A DNA stretch of 44,672 bases from the NCBI RefSeq assembly GCF_018613875.1, contig NZ_JAGGPJ010000043.1, forward strand, positions 1 through 44,672, read 5' to 3'. This document shows, piece by piece, positions 1 through 7,180 of this stretch. Position 1 is the first letter of the stretch, and every line of letters begins with the position of its first letter. The translations under genes were made by a program, and so were the position numbers. Source of the stretch: Arthrobacter sp. ISL-28 (GTDB lineage: Bacteria > Actinomycetota > Actinomycetes > Actinomycetales > Micrococcaceae). The notes beneath the pieces are model-generated. The model had not been told where the DNA came from. It searched no databases and saw only the letters and a program-made list of their open reading frames with translations.

Positions 1-2
1 AC

Positions 3-173
3 CCCGACGAAGTCTTCGGCGACAGTCTCCAGGCACTCGGTAAAGGAAATTGCATGCAGGTCACCGATGCTGACCTGGCATTCCCAGATTTCCCGGCTAT
101 CGCCGCCGAGGGCATCCATAGGGGCCGGCGACTCGACCAAGCTGTGAGCACAGCCCAGACGTTGGCGAGCTGA
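3..173 (+). CDS. C-terminal 56 residues of an unidentified protein (truncated by window edge)
   Basis: An open frame runs from the window edge to a TGA at 171-173 and is followed within ten bases by a strong hairpin, as expected for a real gene end. The readable tail has moderately charged soluble character, contains the stretch PDFPAIAAEG and ends with QTLAS. I do not recognise the family and assign no function. It converges on the dctA gene on the other strand. The 5' part lies outside the window. Confidence 0.5.
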   Translation, partial: PDEVFGDSLQALGKGNCMQVTDADLAFPDFPAIAAEGIHRGRRLDQAVSTAQTLAS

Positions 174-181
174 ACTAAAAA

Positions 182-210
182 CGTCCGCCCGGGGTGACCC
201 CGGGCGGACG
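182..210. terminator. Strong bidirectional hairpin terminator
   Basis: A perfect 13-bp inverted repeat (arms 182-194 and 198-210, arm CGTCCGCCCGGGG) with a TGA loop lies between two convergent genes. A-rich DNA on its left (ctaaaaa) and gttctgttt on its right supply the U-tracts for each direction. Its place, 9 bases after the plus-strand stop and 77 bases after the end of dctA, fits a shared terminator. Confidence 0.85.
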
Positions 211-286
211 GTTCTGTTTCCTGCTGCGGATGTCAATCCGCTACAGCAGGTCTGTTCCACTGTCTTTGCCTGTTGCGTTGTGCATG

Positions 287-1720
287 TCAGACGGTTTCCG
301 AGTAGGCGGGACGGCGGTCAGCGGACGTGGAGGGGGCGACGTCGGCGGCGTCCTCGGGTGCCGGGTCCTCGGATGGCATGGGCTCCACGGGCTCCACGGG
401 CTCCCCGGCGAAGACGCGGCGGACACGGTCGGCGTCCAGGGTACGGTCCCACCAGGCAATAAAGAGGGTGGCAACGGCGTTGCCGGTGAAGTTCACCAGG
501 GCCCGGCACTCGGACATGAACTTGTCGATGCCGAAGATGAGCATGATGCCGGGGGCCGGGATGGTCCCGATCGTGGTCAGGGTGGCCGTCAGGGCAATGA
601 AGCCACCGCCGGCGACGCCCGCTGCGCCCTTGGAGGTCAGCAGCATGACCGCGAGCAGGCCCAGCTGCTGGCCGATGGTCAGGTCCGTGTTGGTGGCCTG
701 GGCGATATAGAGGGCGGCCAGCGAGAGGTAGATGGCGGCGCCGTCGAGGTTGAAGCTGTAGCCGGTCGGGACGACGAGGCCGACGGTTTCCTTCTTCACG
801 CCGGCGTGCTCGAGCTTGCGCATCAGCCCGGGCAGGGCCGGTTCGGCCGTCGACGTGCCCAGGATGAGCATGTACTCCTCTTTGAGGTGGCGGATCATCT
901 TGAAGATGTTCAGCTTCAGGAAGGCCGTGATGGATCCGAGCACGACCACGACGAAGAGGATGGAGGTGATGTAGAAGAGTGCGATCAGCCCGCCCATGCT
1001 GGTAAGGGAGGAGACGCCGTACTTGCCGACCGCGAAGGCCATCGCGCCGAAGGCGCCGAGCGGGGCGGCCTTCATGATGAAGCTCAGGATCTTGAACATG
1101 ACCCCGGTCAGGCGCTGCACGCCGTCCAGTACGGGGGCACCGACTTTGCCCATCGCGTTCAGGGCGATGCCGAAGACGACGGCGATGAATATGATCTGGA
1201 GGATGTCGCCTTCGACGAAGGGGCCGACGATGCTGTTGGGGATGATATGGGTGAGGAACTGCCACCATTCCTGGTTCGCGCCGGCGTCGATGAGCTTGGC
1301 CGCCGATTCGGAGGTTTCGATCGAATCGGCGTCGGCGTTGACGCCGTCGCCGAGGCGGAAGACGTTGATGGCGACCAGGCCGAAGATCATGGCAAAGATC
1401 GTGCCGATCTGGAAGTAGGTCAGCGCCTTCAGCCCGGTCATGCCGACCTTTTTCAGGTCCGCGACACTGGCGATGCCGCCCACAATCGTCAGGAACACGA
1501 TCGGCCCGATGAGCATCTTCATTGAGTTGACGAAGGTGGTGCCGATGGGTTCCATGGCGATGCCGGCGGTCGGTGCGAGCCAGCCAACCAGAATGCCCAG
1601 GAGAATGGCGGTCAGCACCCAGAAGTACAGTTGCCTGTACCAACGCGTCTTCGGGGCCGCTTTCTTAGCTAACTGCGTCTTGGCTGGGGCAGCCGCGCCG
1701 GCGGTGGTGATGTGATCCAT
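287..1720 (-). CDS. dctA: C4-dicarboxylate:cation symporter (DctA, DAACS/SLC1 family)
   Basis: This 477-residue polytopic membrane protein imports C4-dicarboxylates such as malate, succinate or fumarate with protons or sodium. Family signatures are visible: GPIVFLTIVGGIASV near residue 75, the TSTAEPALP segment of the first hairpin, NLDGAAIY, SKGAAGVAGGGFI of the second hairpin, and DKFMSECRALVNFTGN followed by the last helix. The length is slightly above the usual 430-450 because of a polar N-terminus and an acidic, proline-rich C-terminal tail after about residue 430. The ATG has AGGTAGGAA just upstream. It lies downstream of a tartrate/malate-type dehydrogenase and a LysR gene on the same strand, so uptake is probably linked to oxidation of the same acid. 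A glutamate/aspartate symporter of the same family is the main alternative. Confidence 0.92.
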   Translation of the reverse strand: MDHITTAGAAAPAKTQLAKKAAPKTRWYRQLYFWVLTAILLGILVGWLAPTAGIAMEPIGTTFVNSMKMLIGPIVFLTIVGGIASVADLKKVGMTGLKALTYFQIGTIFAMIFGLVAINVFRLGDGVNADADSIETSESAAKLIDAGANQEWWQFLTHIIPNSIVGPFVEGDILQIIFIAVVFGIALNAMGKVGAPVLDGVQRLTGVMFKILSFIMKAAPLGAFGAMAFAVGKYGVSSLTSMGGLIALFYITSILFVVVVLGSITAFLKLNIFKMIRHLKEEYMLILGTSTAEPALPGLMRKLEHAGVKKETVGLVVPTGYSFNLDGAAIYLSLAALYIAQATNTDLTIGQQLGLLAVMLLTSKGAAGVAGGGFIALTATLTTIGTIPAPGIMLIFGIDKFMSECRALVNFTGNAVATLFIAWWDRTLDADRVRRVFAGEPVEPVEPMPSEDPAPEDAADVAPSTSADRRPAYSETV

Positions 1721-1796
1721 GATTCCTACCTCGTTGTGGAATGTCGCTGGAAGGTGCTTGATGAAAAGGCATGACTGAATGGGAGCATGACGGAGT

Positions 1797-1826
1797 GGAC
1801 CGCGGCGGTATTCTGCACCGCCGTCC
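1797..1826 (-). terminator. Possible weak hairpin between the dehydrogenase gene and dctA
   Basis: An imperfect inverted repeat pairs GGAC plus GGCGGT (1797-1800 and 1804-1809) with ACCGCCGTCC (1817-1826), leaving three bases bulged. No clear U-tract follows in the minus-strand sense. It could attenuate transcription between the two genes or be fortuitous. Confidence 0.3.
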
Positions 1827-1890
1827 AGTCCGGGTCGTCTGTTGACGCCGAGGGGCCGGCTGTCTGCGATCTGGCTAGGGGGCGTTCTGG

Positions 1891-2988
1891 TTAGACGGGC
1901 GCCAGGGTGTGGCTCAGGGCCTCGATGATCGCGTCGGTGACGTCATCGGTGTTGGCTTCGCCGCCGACGTCGCGGGTCAGGTACCCGGCCGCGGTAGTCT
2001 GCTCAATGGCAGCTTCGACCTGACGGGCTTCGGCGTGCAGGCCGAAGTGGTCAAGCATCAGCGCCGCACTGGCGATCGCGCCGATCGGGTTGCTGATGCC
2101 CTTGCCGGCGATGTCCGGCGCGGAGCCGTGGACCGGTTCGAACATGGACGGGAAGCGCCGCTCGGGGTTCAGGTTTGCGCTGGCGGCAAGTCCAAGGCTG
2201 CCGGCCAGTGCCGAGCCCAGATCCGAAAGGATGTCAGCGTTCAGGTTCGAGGCGACGACGACGGAGAGGTCTTCGGGGTGCAGGATGAACTTCGCGCTCA
2301 TCGCGTCCACCAGGACGCTTTCGGTCTGCACGTCCGGGTAGTCCAGGGCGACGCGGTTGAAGACTTCGTCCCACAGGACCATGCCGTACTGCTGCGCGTT
2401 GGACTTGGTCACCGAGGAAACCTTCTTCACGGTGCGCGTCCGGGCCAGATCGAACGCGAAGCGCATGATCCGCTCGCAGCCCTTTTCGGTGAACAGCGCG
2501 GTCTGCAGGGCCACCTCGTTGCCCGGTCCGCGGCCGCTGAGGTTCCGTCCGCCCAGGCCGGCGTACTCGCCTTCGCTGTTTTCGCGGACAACGACCCAGT
2601 CAAGCTCGGTGTTGTCTGCCTTACGCAGCGGTGACTGGATGCCGGGGAGGAACTTCACCGGGCGAATGTTGGCCCACTGGTCGAAGTTCTGGGTGATGTT
2701 TAGGCGCAGGCCCCAGAGGCTGATGTGGTCCGGGACGTTTTCCCAGCCGACGGCGCCGAAGTAGATGGCATCGAAATCCTTCAGGGTCTCCAGGCCGTTG
2801 GGGTCCATCATCTGGCCCGTCTTTTCGTAGTAGCCGCAGCCCCACGGAAACTCGGTCCAGTCAAAGACGAACTTGCCGCCGGAGTTCTCGGCCAGGGCAT
2901 CCAGGACGCGGCGGCCCGCGGAGACGACTTCCTTGCCAACCCCGTCTGCGGGGATTGAAGCAATGCTGAATTTCTGGGTGGCGCTCAT
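1891..2988 (-). CDS. Tartrate/D-malate dehydrogenase (decarboxylating), TtuC/DmlA type
   Basis: A 365-residue member of the isocitrate/isopropylmalate dehydrogenase family, which oxidatively decarboxylates 2-hydroxy acids with NAD+ and a divalent metal. Visible marks are the N-terminal IPADGVGKEV, the RENSEGEYAGLGGR segment typical of the tartrate/D-malate branch (LeuB usually has ENTGG), the metal-binding region around NADILSDLGSALAGSLG, and EPVHGSAPDIAGKG with NPIGAI near the C-terminus. I chose the ATG at 2988 because GAGGAG lies about ten bases upstream; a longer frame to 3039 would start inside the palindrome. Downstream is dctA and upstream a LysR gene, so a tartrate or malate utilisation unit is likely. 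Isopropylmalate dehydrogenase is less likely: no other leucine gene is nearby. Confidence 0.85.
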   Translation of the reverse strand: MSATQKFSIASIPADGVGKEVVSAGRRVLDALAENSGGKFVFDWTEFPWGCGYYEKTGQMMDPNGLETLKDFDAIYFGAVGWENVPDHISLWGLRLNITQNFDQWANIRPVKFLPGIQSPLRKADNTELDWVVVRENSEGEYAGLGGRNLSGRGPGNEVALQTALFTEKGCERIMRFAFDLARTRTVKKVSSVTKSNAQQYGMVLWDEVFNRVALDYPDVQTESVLVDAMSAKFILHPEDLSVVVASNLNADILSDLGSALAGSLGLAASANLNPERRFPSMFEPVHGSAPDIAGKGISNPIGAIASAALMLDHFGLHAEARQVEAAIEQTTAAGYLTRDVGGEANTDDVTDAIIEALSHTLAPV

Positions 2989-3031
2989 GTGCCGATCTCC
3001 TCGTTGAGTGTGTTCTATATCCTCCATCGAT

Positions 3032-3079
3032 TGCTCCAATAACGCCCTTTTGAGCGCCCAAAAGGGCGTTATTGGAGCA
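3032..3079. repeat. Perfect 21-bp inverted repeat with 6-base spacer
   Basis: The arms at 3032-3052 and 3059-3079 are exact reverse complements around the spacer AGCGCC. The repeat starts ten bases after the lysR stop and ends about 44 bases before the dehydrogenase start. In the minus-strand transcript it would form a very stable stem, but no U-run follows it (AUCGAUGG comes next), so a simple intrinsic terminator is doubtful. It may be a regulator binding site, an RNA processing or attenuation element, or a short repetitive element. Confidence 0.8.
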
Positions 3080-3088
3080 CTCGACGCG

Positions 3089-3976
3089 TTAGCTTTCGGT
3101 ATGTCCAGCGGCCACTTCCAAGAAGGCCCGGGCCGCAGGTGTCAGGTCTTCCTTACGGCTCAGGATCGCAACGTTCAGGTGGGAGACGGGCTCGATGAGC
3201 AGGGTACGGAGCCCTGACTTGTGCGCCAGCGGTGCCCAGGACGACGGCATCACCGCGTGTCCGACACCTGCCAGCACCAGCGGCAGGATAGAGGTCCGGT
3301 GCGCCGCTTCGACGATGATTTCGGTGTTGACGCCGTGCGCCAACGCGTCATCGACCAGCCAGCGCATCAGGGATCCGCGCTGGCTGGCGATCAGTCGGTG
3401 ACCGCCCAGGTCTTCCCGCTGAATGGACTGGCCGGGACCGAAGGTATCGGCCTGGGGGTTGACGATGAGGATCAGCGGTTGGCGTTCGAGGTCCAAGACC
3501 TGGACGCCCGGCACCCGGATGGGCGTGGGAGAGCCCGCCAGCCCGATCTCAGTGCTGCCCGTTCGGACGGATTCGATGACTTCCTCGGGGGTGAAGGCAG
3601 CGCCGACATTCAGGCGGACCGAGGGGTGCAGCCGAGTGAAGCCGGCGATCATTGCGGTCAGCGGCTCGATGCCGGGCGAGGGCATGGTGATGATATCCAG
3701 CCGGCCGCTGTGCACGCCGCGGAGGGCCTGGACTGCGGACTGCGCCGCATCAAGGTCGCGCATCACCAGCCGGGCAGGGCCGACGAGTTCCTTGCCGGCT
3801 TCGCTGAGGACAGCCCGGCGGCCAATGCGGTGGAAGAGCGGCAGGCCCAGGTCCTTTTCCAGGCTGGCGATGGTCTGTGAGAGCGAGGGCTGGGCGATGA
3901 GCAAATGTTCCGCCGCCCTGCTGAATCCGTCGTGGTCAACTACCGCCAGAAAGTACTTGAGCTTTCGCGTATCCAT
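3089..3976 (-). CDS. LysR-type transcriptional regulator
   Basis: This 295-residue protein has the LysR layout: an N-terminal winged helix-turn-helix (about residues 1-60, with FSRAAEHLLIAQPSLSQTIASLE reading as the recognition region), a linker helix, and a periplasmic-binding-protein-like effector domain from about residue 90. The ATG is preceded by AAGGAA at good spacing. LysR proteins are usually activators that respond to a pathway metabolite. Unusually it is not divergent from its likely targets but lies upstream on the same strand as the dehydrogenase and dctA, with a large palindrome in between. Control of dicarboxylate/tartrate use is inferred from position only. Confidence 0.9.
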   Translation of the reverse strand: MDTRKLKYFLAVVDHDGFSRAAEHLLIAQPSLSQTIASLEKDLGLPLFHRIGRRAVLSEAGKELVGPARLVMRDLDAAQSAVQALRGVHSGRLDIITMPSPGIEPLTAMIAGFTRLHPSVRLNVGAAFTPEEVIESVRTGSTEIGLAGSPTPIRVPGVQVLDLERQPLILIVNPQADTFGPGQSIQREDLGGHRLIASQRGSLMRWLVDDALAHGVNTEIIVEAAHRTSILPLVLAGVGHAVMPSSWAPLAHKSGLRTLLIEPVSHLNVAILSRKEDLTPAARAFLEVAAGHTES

Positions 3977-3986
3977 GCCAGTTCCT

Positions 3987-4106
3987 TCACCGGTCCGATC
4001 CTCGGGCTCCCGCGCGGGCAGGTGTCAGCCAGGAAAGAACCAAGCATGCTGCGCCGAAGCACAGATAGCCTACGCCTATCAGGCCCGTCGCAGCATCGAC
4101 GAGCAT
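3987..4106 (-). CDS. Possible 39-aa single-pass membrane peptide
   Basis: A short frame begins with ATG two bases after the stop of the upstream 82-aa ORF and stops ten bases before lysR. It has one hydrophobic stretch (TGLIGVGYLCFGAACLVLSW) followed by a basic tail. There is no own Shine-Dalgarno, so it would depend on translational coupling. The tight packing (ORF, ORF, lysR) is the main argument that it is real. No family recognised; it could be chance. Confidence 0.35.
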   Translation of the reverse strand: MLVDAATGLIGVGYLCFGAACLVLSWLTPARAGARGSDR

Positions 4107-4108
4107 GG

Positions 4109-4357
4109 TCAGTGCGGCGCCAGGTGTCGGGTGGTTCCGTGCCGGTGGAGTTTTTCCATCAAACTCCGGAACAGGGTGCTGAGGCTTCCGAACAGCCCAA
4201 CCGCCGCGAGTTTGAGGACGAAAATCACCACTTGGATGGCGCCTCCGAGGAGCAGGAGCAGTGCCATGATGATGAGAGTGGGCAAAAACATGAGAAGAAC
4301 GGCGCCCATTGTCGCTAAATACGCAAGGGCATAGGTGACGAGGGTTGACTGGTCCAT
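4109..4357 (-). CDS. Small hydrophobic membrane protein, function unknown
   Basis: An 82-residue frame is strongly hydrophobic from about residue 6 to 62, with two or three potential membrane helices (YLATMGAVLLMFLPTLIIMA, LLLLLGGAIQVVIFVLKLA) and a basic C-terminus (EKLHRHGTTRHL). I start it at the ATG at 4357, preceded by a weak AGGGA; the frame is open further upstream but that part is arginine-rich and lacks membrane or family features. It is followed by the 39-aa frame and lysR, all on one strand. The 285 bases on its 5' side show no gene. A role with the DctA transporter is possible but unsupported. Confidence 0.5.
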   Translation of the reverse strand: MDQSTLVTYALAYLATMGAVLLMFLPTLIIMALLLLLGGAIQVVIFVLKLAAVGLFGSLSTLFRSLMEKLHRHGTTRHLAPH

Positions 4358-4642
4358 TGGGTTCCCTGAACGGCCGGGTAGGCTCCGGCGCCTGCTGCGG
4401 TCTCCCCGTTGCAGCTGTGGGTGGTGTGGCCTGTCTTGTTTGCCGGGCCACGATGTGGACACGATCCACCTCGCTGCAGGCGCACGTTTGGGTATGGGGT
4501 CCTTTGCAATGCGCGTGAGGTGCGCTGATCCTGTCCGGATTGGGTTAGCCGTGGAATGCTGCTCGTGATCCCGACTGGCCCCCTTCGTCGATTCTCGTCG
4601 CGGTGACGCTGCTGCACCTGCCGATGTGGAATTTTTATAACA

Positions 4643-4903
4643 TCATCCAGGTGTCCGGGCAAGAGGTTCCTGCTGTGCCGTCACGCGGTAGTGGAAGCCT
4701 GTGCGGTCTTCTGTTGCCCACGCCTCGTAGAACTCTGCCTTTTCGTACAGCCTCCGGTTCTGCGCCGGAGGCTGTAGCCAGAGAATGGCGCCGTCGTCGG
4801 TGACGGCATCCACGTGGCCGGTGGAGAGGGGGAGCCCGTGTTGCCGGATCTCGATGCTGGCTCCGACCAGGAGGGTCCAGTCGTTGATGCGCCTGAGGTC
4901 CAT
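4643..4903 (-). CDS. Small conserved-looking hypothetical protein (86 aa)
   Basis: The frame codes for a soluble, mixed alpha/beta-like protein starting MDLRRINDWTLLVGASIEIR and containing DDGAILWLQPPA and EFYEAWATEDRTGFHYRV. AAGGAAG lies about 12 bases upstream of the ATG, and amino-acid composition looks like a real protein rather than a shadow frame. It sits just downstream of the broken short-chain dehydrogenase on the same strand, separated by about 70 bases. I do not recognise a domain. Confidence 0.65.
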   Translation of the reverse strand: MDLRRINDWTLLVGASIEIRQHGLPLSTGHVDAVTDDGAILWLQPPAQNRRLYEKAEFYEAWATEDRTGFHYRVTAQQEPLARTPG

Positions 4904-4972
4904 GGGATGAGATCTTCCTTTGGCGTGGATGGGTTGGACTGTGTTTTCAGTCGGATTGTGTTTTTCAGGTGT

Positions 4973-5678
4973 TCAGCGCACGTAGTCGGCACCAGTGATG
5001 TCGATGGTGGCGCCAGTGGTATGGCGTGATCGGCCGGACGCGAGGAAGGTGATGACTTCCGCGACGTCCTGCGGCGGCGTAATCTCCCCCAGAGGCAGAC
5101 CACGGAGCCGTTCTGAATCGTGTGTGAGATGTGAAGCGATCCCTGTACCCACCCAGCTCGGGGCGAAGGCGTAGGCCAGGATTTTGTTCCGGCCGAACCC
5201 CCGGGCTATGCCCTTGGTCAGGGCGAGCAGCCCGCCTTTGGCGGCGCCGTACGCCAGATGTTCTGCATCGTCTCCGCGGTGAGAGGAGCGGCTGGCGACG
5301 TTAACAATGATGCCGCCGTCGTGCCGCTGGTAGTGGAGGATCGCTTCCAAGCGAGAGCAGATCGCCGCGGCGGTTGATGCCGGCGTTGTTGGCGAGCACG
5401 TCGATGCGGCCGCGGCTCTCCATAACCTCGTCAACGATGGTCCTGCAGGCGGCGGAGTCGGCCAGGTCAAAGGCTTTCGCTTCGGCACTGTTCCCTGCTG
5501 CCTGAAGGTCAGAGACGAAACGGTTCGCGGCATCAGCATTGACATCGCACACGACCACGTAGGCGCCTTCGGCTGCGAGCCGGGCACTGATGGCAGATCC
5601 GATGCCTCCGGCGGCGCCGGTGACGAGGGCGGTCTTGCCCTCGAACCGGCGCGCCGACGGCTGCGGGATGTTCATCAC
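4973..5678 (-). pseudogene. Short-chain dehydrogenase/reductase, broken by frameshift and internal deletion
   Basis: Two overlapping frames together make one SDR. The N-terminal frame (5678 down to 5301) has the cofactor motif TGAAGGIGSA, the acidic D of VVCDVN (suggesting NAD preference) and NNAGI. The C-terminal frame, joined near 5345-5370, has the catalytic Ser in NVASRSS, the Tyr-Lys pair in LAYGAAKGG and the terminal GATIDITGADYVR. From NNAG to the catalytic Ser there are about 33 residues instead of about 52 in FabG-like proteins, so roughly 20 codons are missing in addition to the frame change. The lost segment includes the catalytic Asn. The gene starts inside the stop of the upstream aldehyde dehydrogenase gene (GTGATGA), so it was the last cistron of the hydroxyproline operon. 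A sequencing or assembly error cannot be excluded. Confidence 0.85.
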
Positions 5679-7150
5679 CGGGTGGCGGTGAAGATGGTGC
5701 GGTGCCAGTCCTTCTCGGCTGCGCCGGTGCGGTCATACATGACGTGCTTGACTACGGTGTATTCGTCCATTGAGTAGGTCGACATGTCCTTGCCGAAGCC
5801 GGATTCCTTCATTCCGCCGTGGGGCATTTCGCTGATGATCGGGATGTGATCGTTGACCCAGACGCAGCCGGAGCGGATCTCGCTGGTGGCGCGGAGGGCA
5901 CGGTAGACGTCTTTGGTCCAGGCGGAGGCTGCGAGCCCGTAGGGGGTGTCGTTGGCCAGGCGGATGCCTTCGTCGTCGCCGTCGAAAGGCATGGCGGCGA
6001 GGACGGGTCCGAAGACCTCGTCCCGGACGATCTCGCTGTCCGGGGAGGCGTCGGCGACGAGGGTCGGCGCGTAGTAGGAGCCGGTGGCGAGGTCGCCGTC
6101 GGGGATCCCGCCGCCTAGGACGCGCGCGTAGCCGCGGGCACGGTCGACCATGCCGGCGACCTTGTCGCGGTGGTCCATGGAGATCAGGGGGCCAAGGTCC
6201 GTGTCCGGGTCCTGGGTCGGGCCGAGCCGGACCTTGGTGTAGAGCTCGGCGACGCCGTCCACGAAGTCCTTGTACAGGGAGCGGTGCACGATGGCGCGGG
6301 TCGCGGCGGTGCAGTCCTGGCCGCTGTTGATCAGGCTCCCGGCGACGGCACCCTGGATGGCGGCGTCGAGGTCGGCATCGTCGAACACGAGGAAGGGGGC
6401 TTTGCCGCCGAGTTCCAGGTGGACCCGCTTGGCCGTGGTGGCGGCGGCTTCCATGACGAGGCGTCCGACGGGGGTGGAGCCGGTGAAGGAGAGCATGTCG
6501 ACGTCGGGATGGCGCATCAGTTCTGCTCCCGCGGTGGAGCCGCGGCCGGTGATGACGTTGATGACGCCGTCGGGGATCCCGGCCTCGGTGGCGGCCTCGG
6601 CGAAGAGGATGCTCGTCAGGGGGGTGATCTCGGCGGGTTTGAGCACGATGGTGTTCCCTGCCGCGATGGCGGGCAGGATCTTCCAGGCGGCCATTTGCAG
6701 CGGGTAGTTCCAGGGGGAGATGGAACCGATGACGCCGATCGGCTCGCGGCGGATGGAGGAGGTGTGGTCCGGGGAGTACTCGGCGGTGGCCTTGCCCTCG
6801 AGGTTGCGGGCGGCTCCCGCGAAGAAGGCGACATTGTCGATGGTTCCCGGGACGTCGAACTCCCGGGTGAGGCGGATGGGCTTTCCTGCTTGGCGGCTTT
6901 CCAGCTGTGCGATTTCTTCGGCGCGGCTTTCGAGCACGGCCGCGAACTTCGTCAGCAAGCTTGAGCGCTCGCCGGGTGTGGCGCGTGACCAGGACGGGAA
7001 GGTGTCTCGGGCTGCCTGCACAGCAAGCTTCACGTCGTCGCTGCCCGCCAATGTTACGGTGGCGACGGTCGACCCGTTGGAGGGGTCAATGACGTCGGAG
7101 GTCTGTCCGGAGACGCTGTCGCGAAGGATGCCGTTGATGAACTGGCTCAC
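5675..7150 (-). CDS. NAD(P)+ aldehyde dehydrogenase, probably 2-oxoglutarate semialdehyde dehydrogenase
   Basis: A 491-residue ALDH-superfamily enzyme. Landmarks are SPWNYP with the oxyanion Asn (about 148), VLKPAE with the cofactor-binding Lys (about 171), the general base Glu in LELGGK (about 246), the nucleophile in NSGQDC (Cys 280) and the C-terminal KESGFGKDMS. The sequence type resembles gamma-aminobutyraldehyde/betaine aldehyde dehydrogenases. In this operon, after a DapA-like deaminase, the likely substrate is 2,5-dioxopentanoate (alpha-ketoglutarate semialdehyde), giving 2-oxoglutarate and closing hydroxyproline breakdown. Substrate assignment is by context. Thirty bases separate it from the upstream epimerase gene. 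Confidence 0.88.
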   Translation of the reverse strand: MSQFINGILRDSVSGQTSDVIDPSNGSTVATVTLAGSDDVKLAVQAARDTFPSWSRATPGERSSLLTKFAAVLESRAEEIAQLESRQAGKPIRLTREFDVPGTIDNVAFFAGAARNLEGKATAEYSPDHTSSIRREPIGVIGSISPWNYPLQMAAWKILPAIAAGNTIVLKPAEITPLTSILFAEAATEAGIPDGVINVITGRGSTAGAELMRHPDVDMLSFTGSTPVGRLVMEAAATTAKRVHLELGGKAPFLVFDDADLDAAIQGAVAGSLINSGQDCTAATRAIVHRSLYKDFVDGVAELYTKVRLGPTQDPDTDLGPLISMDHRDKVAGMVDRARGYARVLGGGIPDGDLATGSYYAPTLVADASPDSEIVRDEVFGPVLAAMPFDGDDEGIRLANDTPYGLAASAWTKDVYRALRATSEIRSGCVWVNDHIPIISEMPHGGMKESGFGKDMSTYSMDEYTVVKHVMYDRTGAAEKDWHRTIFTATR

Positions 7151-7180
7151 AAGATCCTGCTTTCGTGGAGTTGCCGGCTA

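Noticed and set aside
194..1525. Long plus-strand frame opposite dctA
   Set aside because: It is the antisense of a clear membrane transporter gene; its Asp/Gly/His-rich sequence is typical of a shadow frame in high-GC DNA.
1891..2988. Annotation as 3-isopropylmalate dehydrogenase (LeuB)
   Set aside because: The RENSEGEYAGLGGR segment and the dctA neighbour fit the tartrate/D-malate branch; no leucine genes are nearby.
3987..4469. 160-codon minus-strand frame before lysR
   Set aside because: The first 120 residues are a Pro/Arg/His-rich shadow of the 82-aa frame; only the last 39 codons are plausible and are listed separately.
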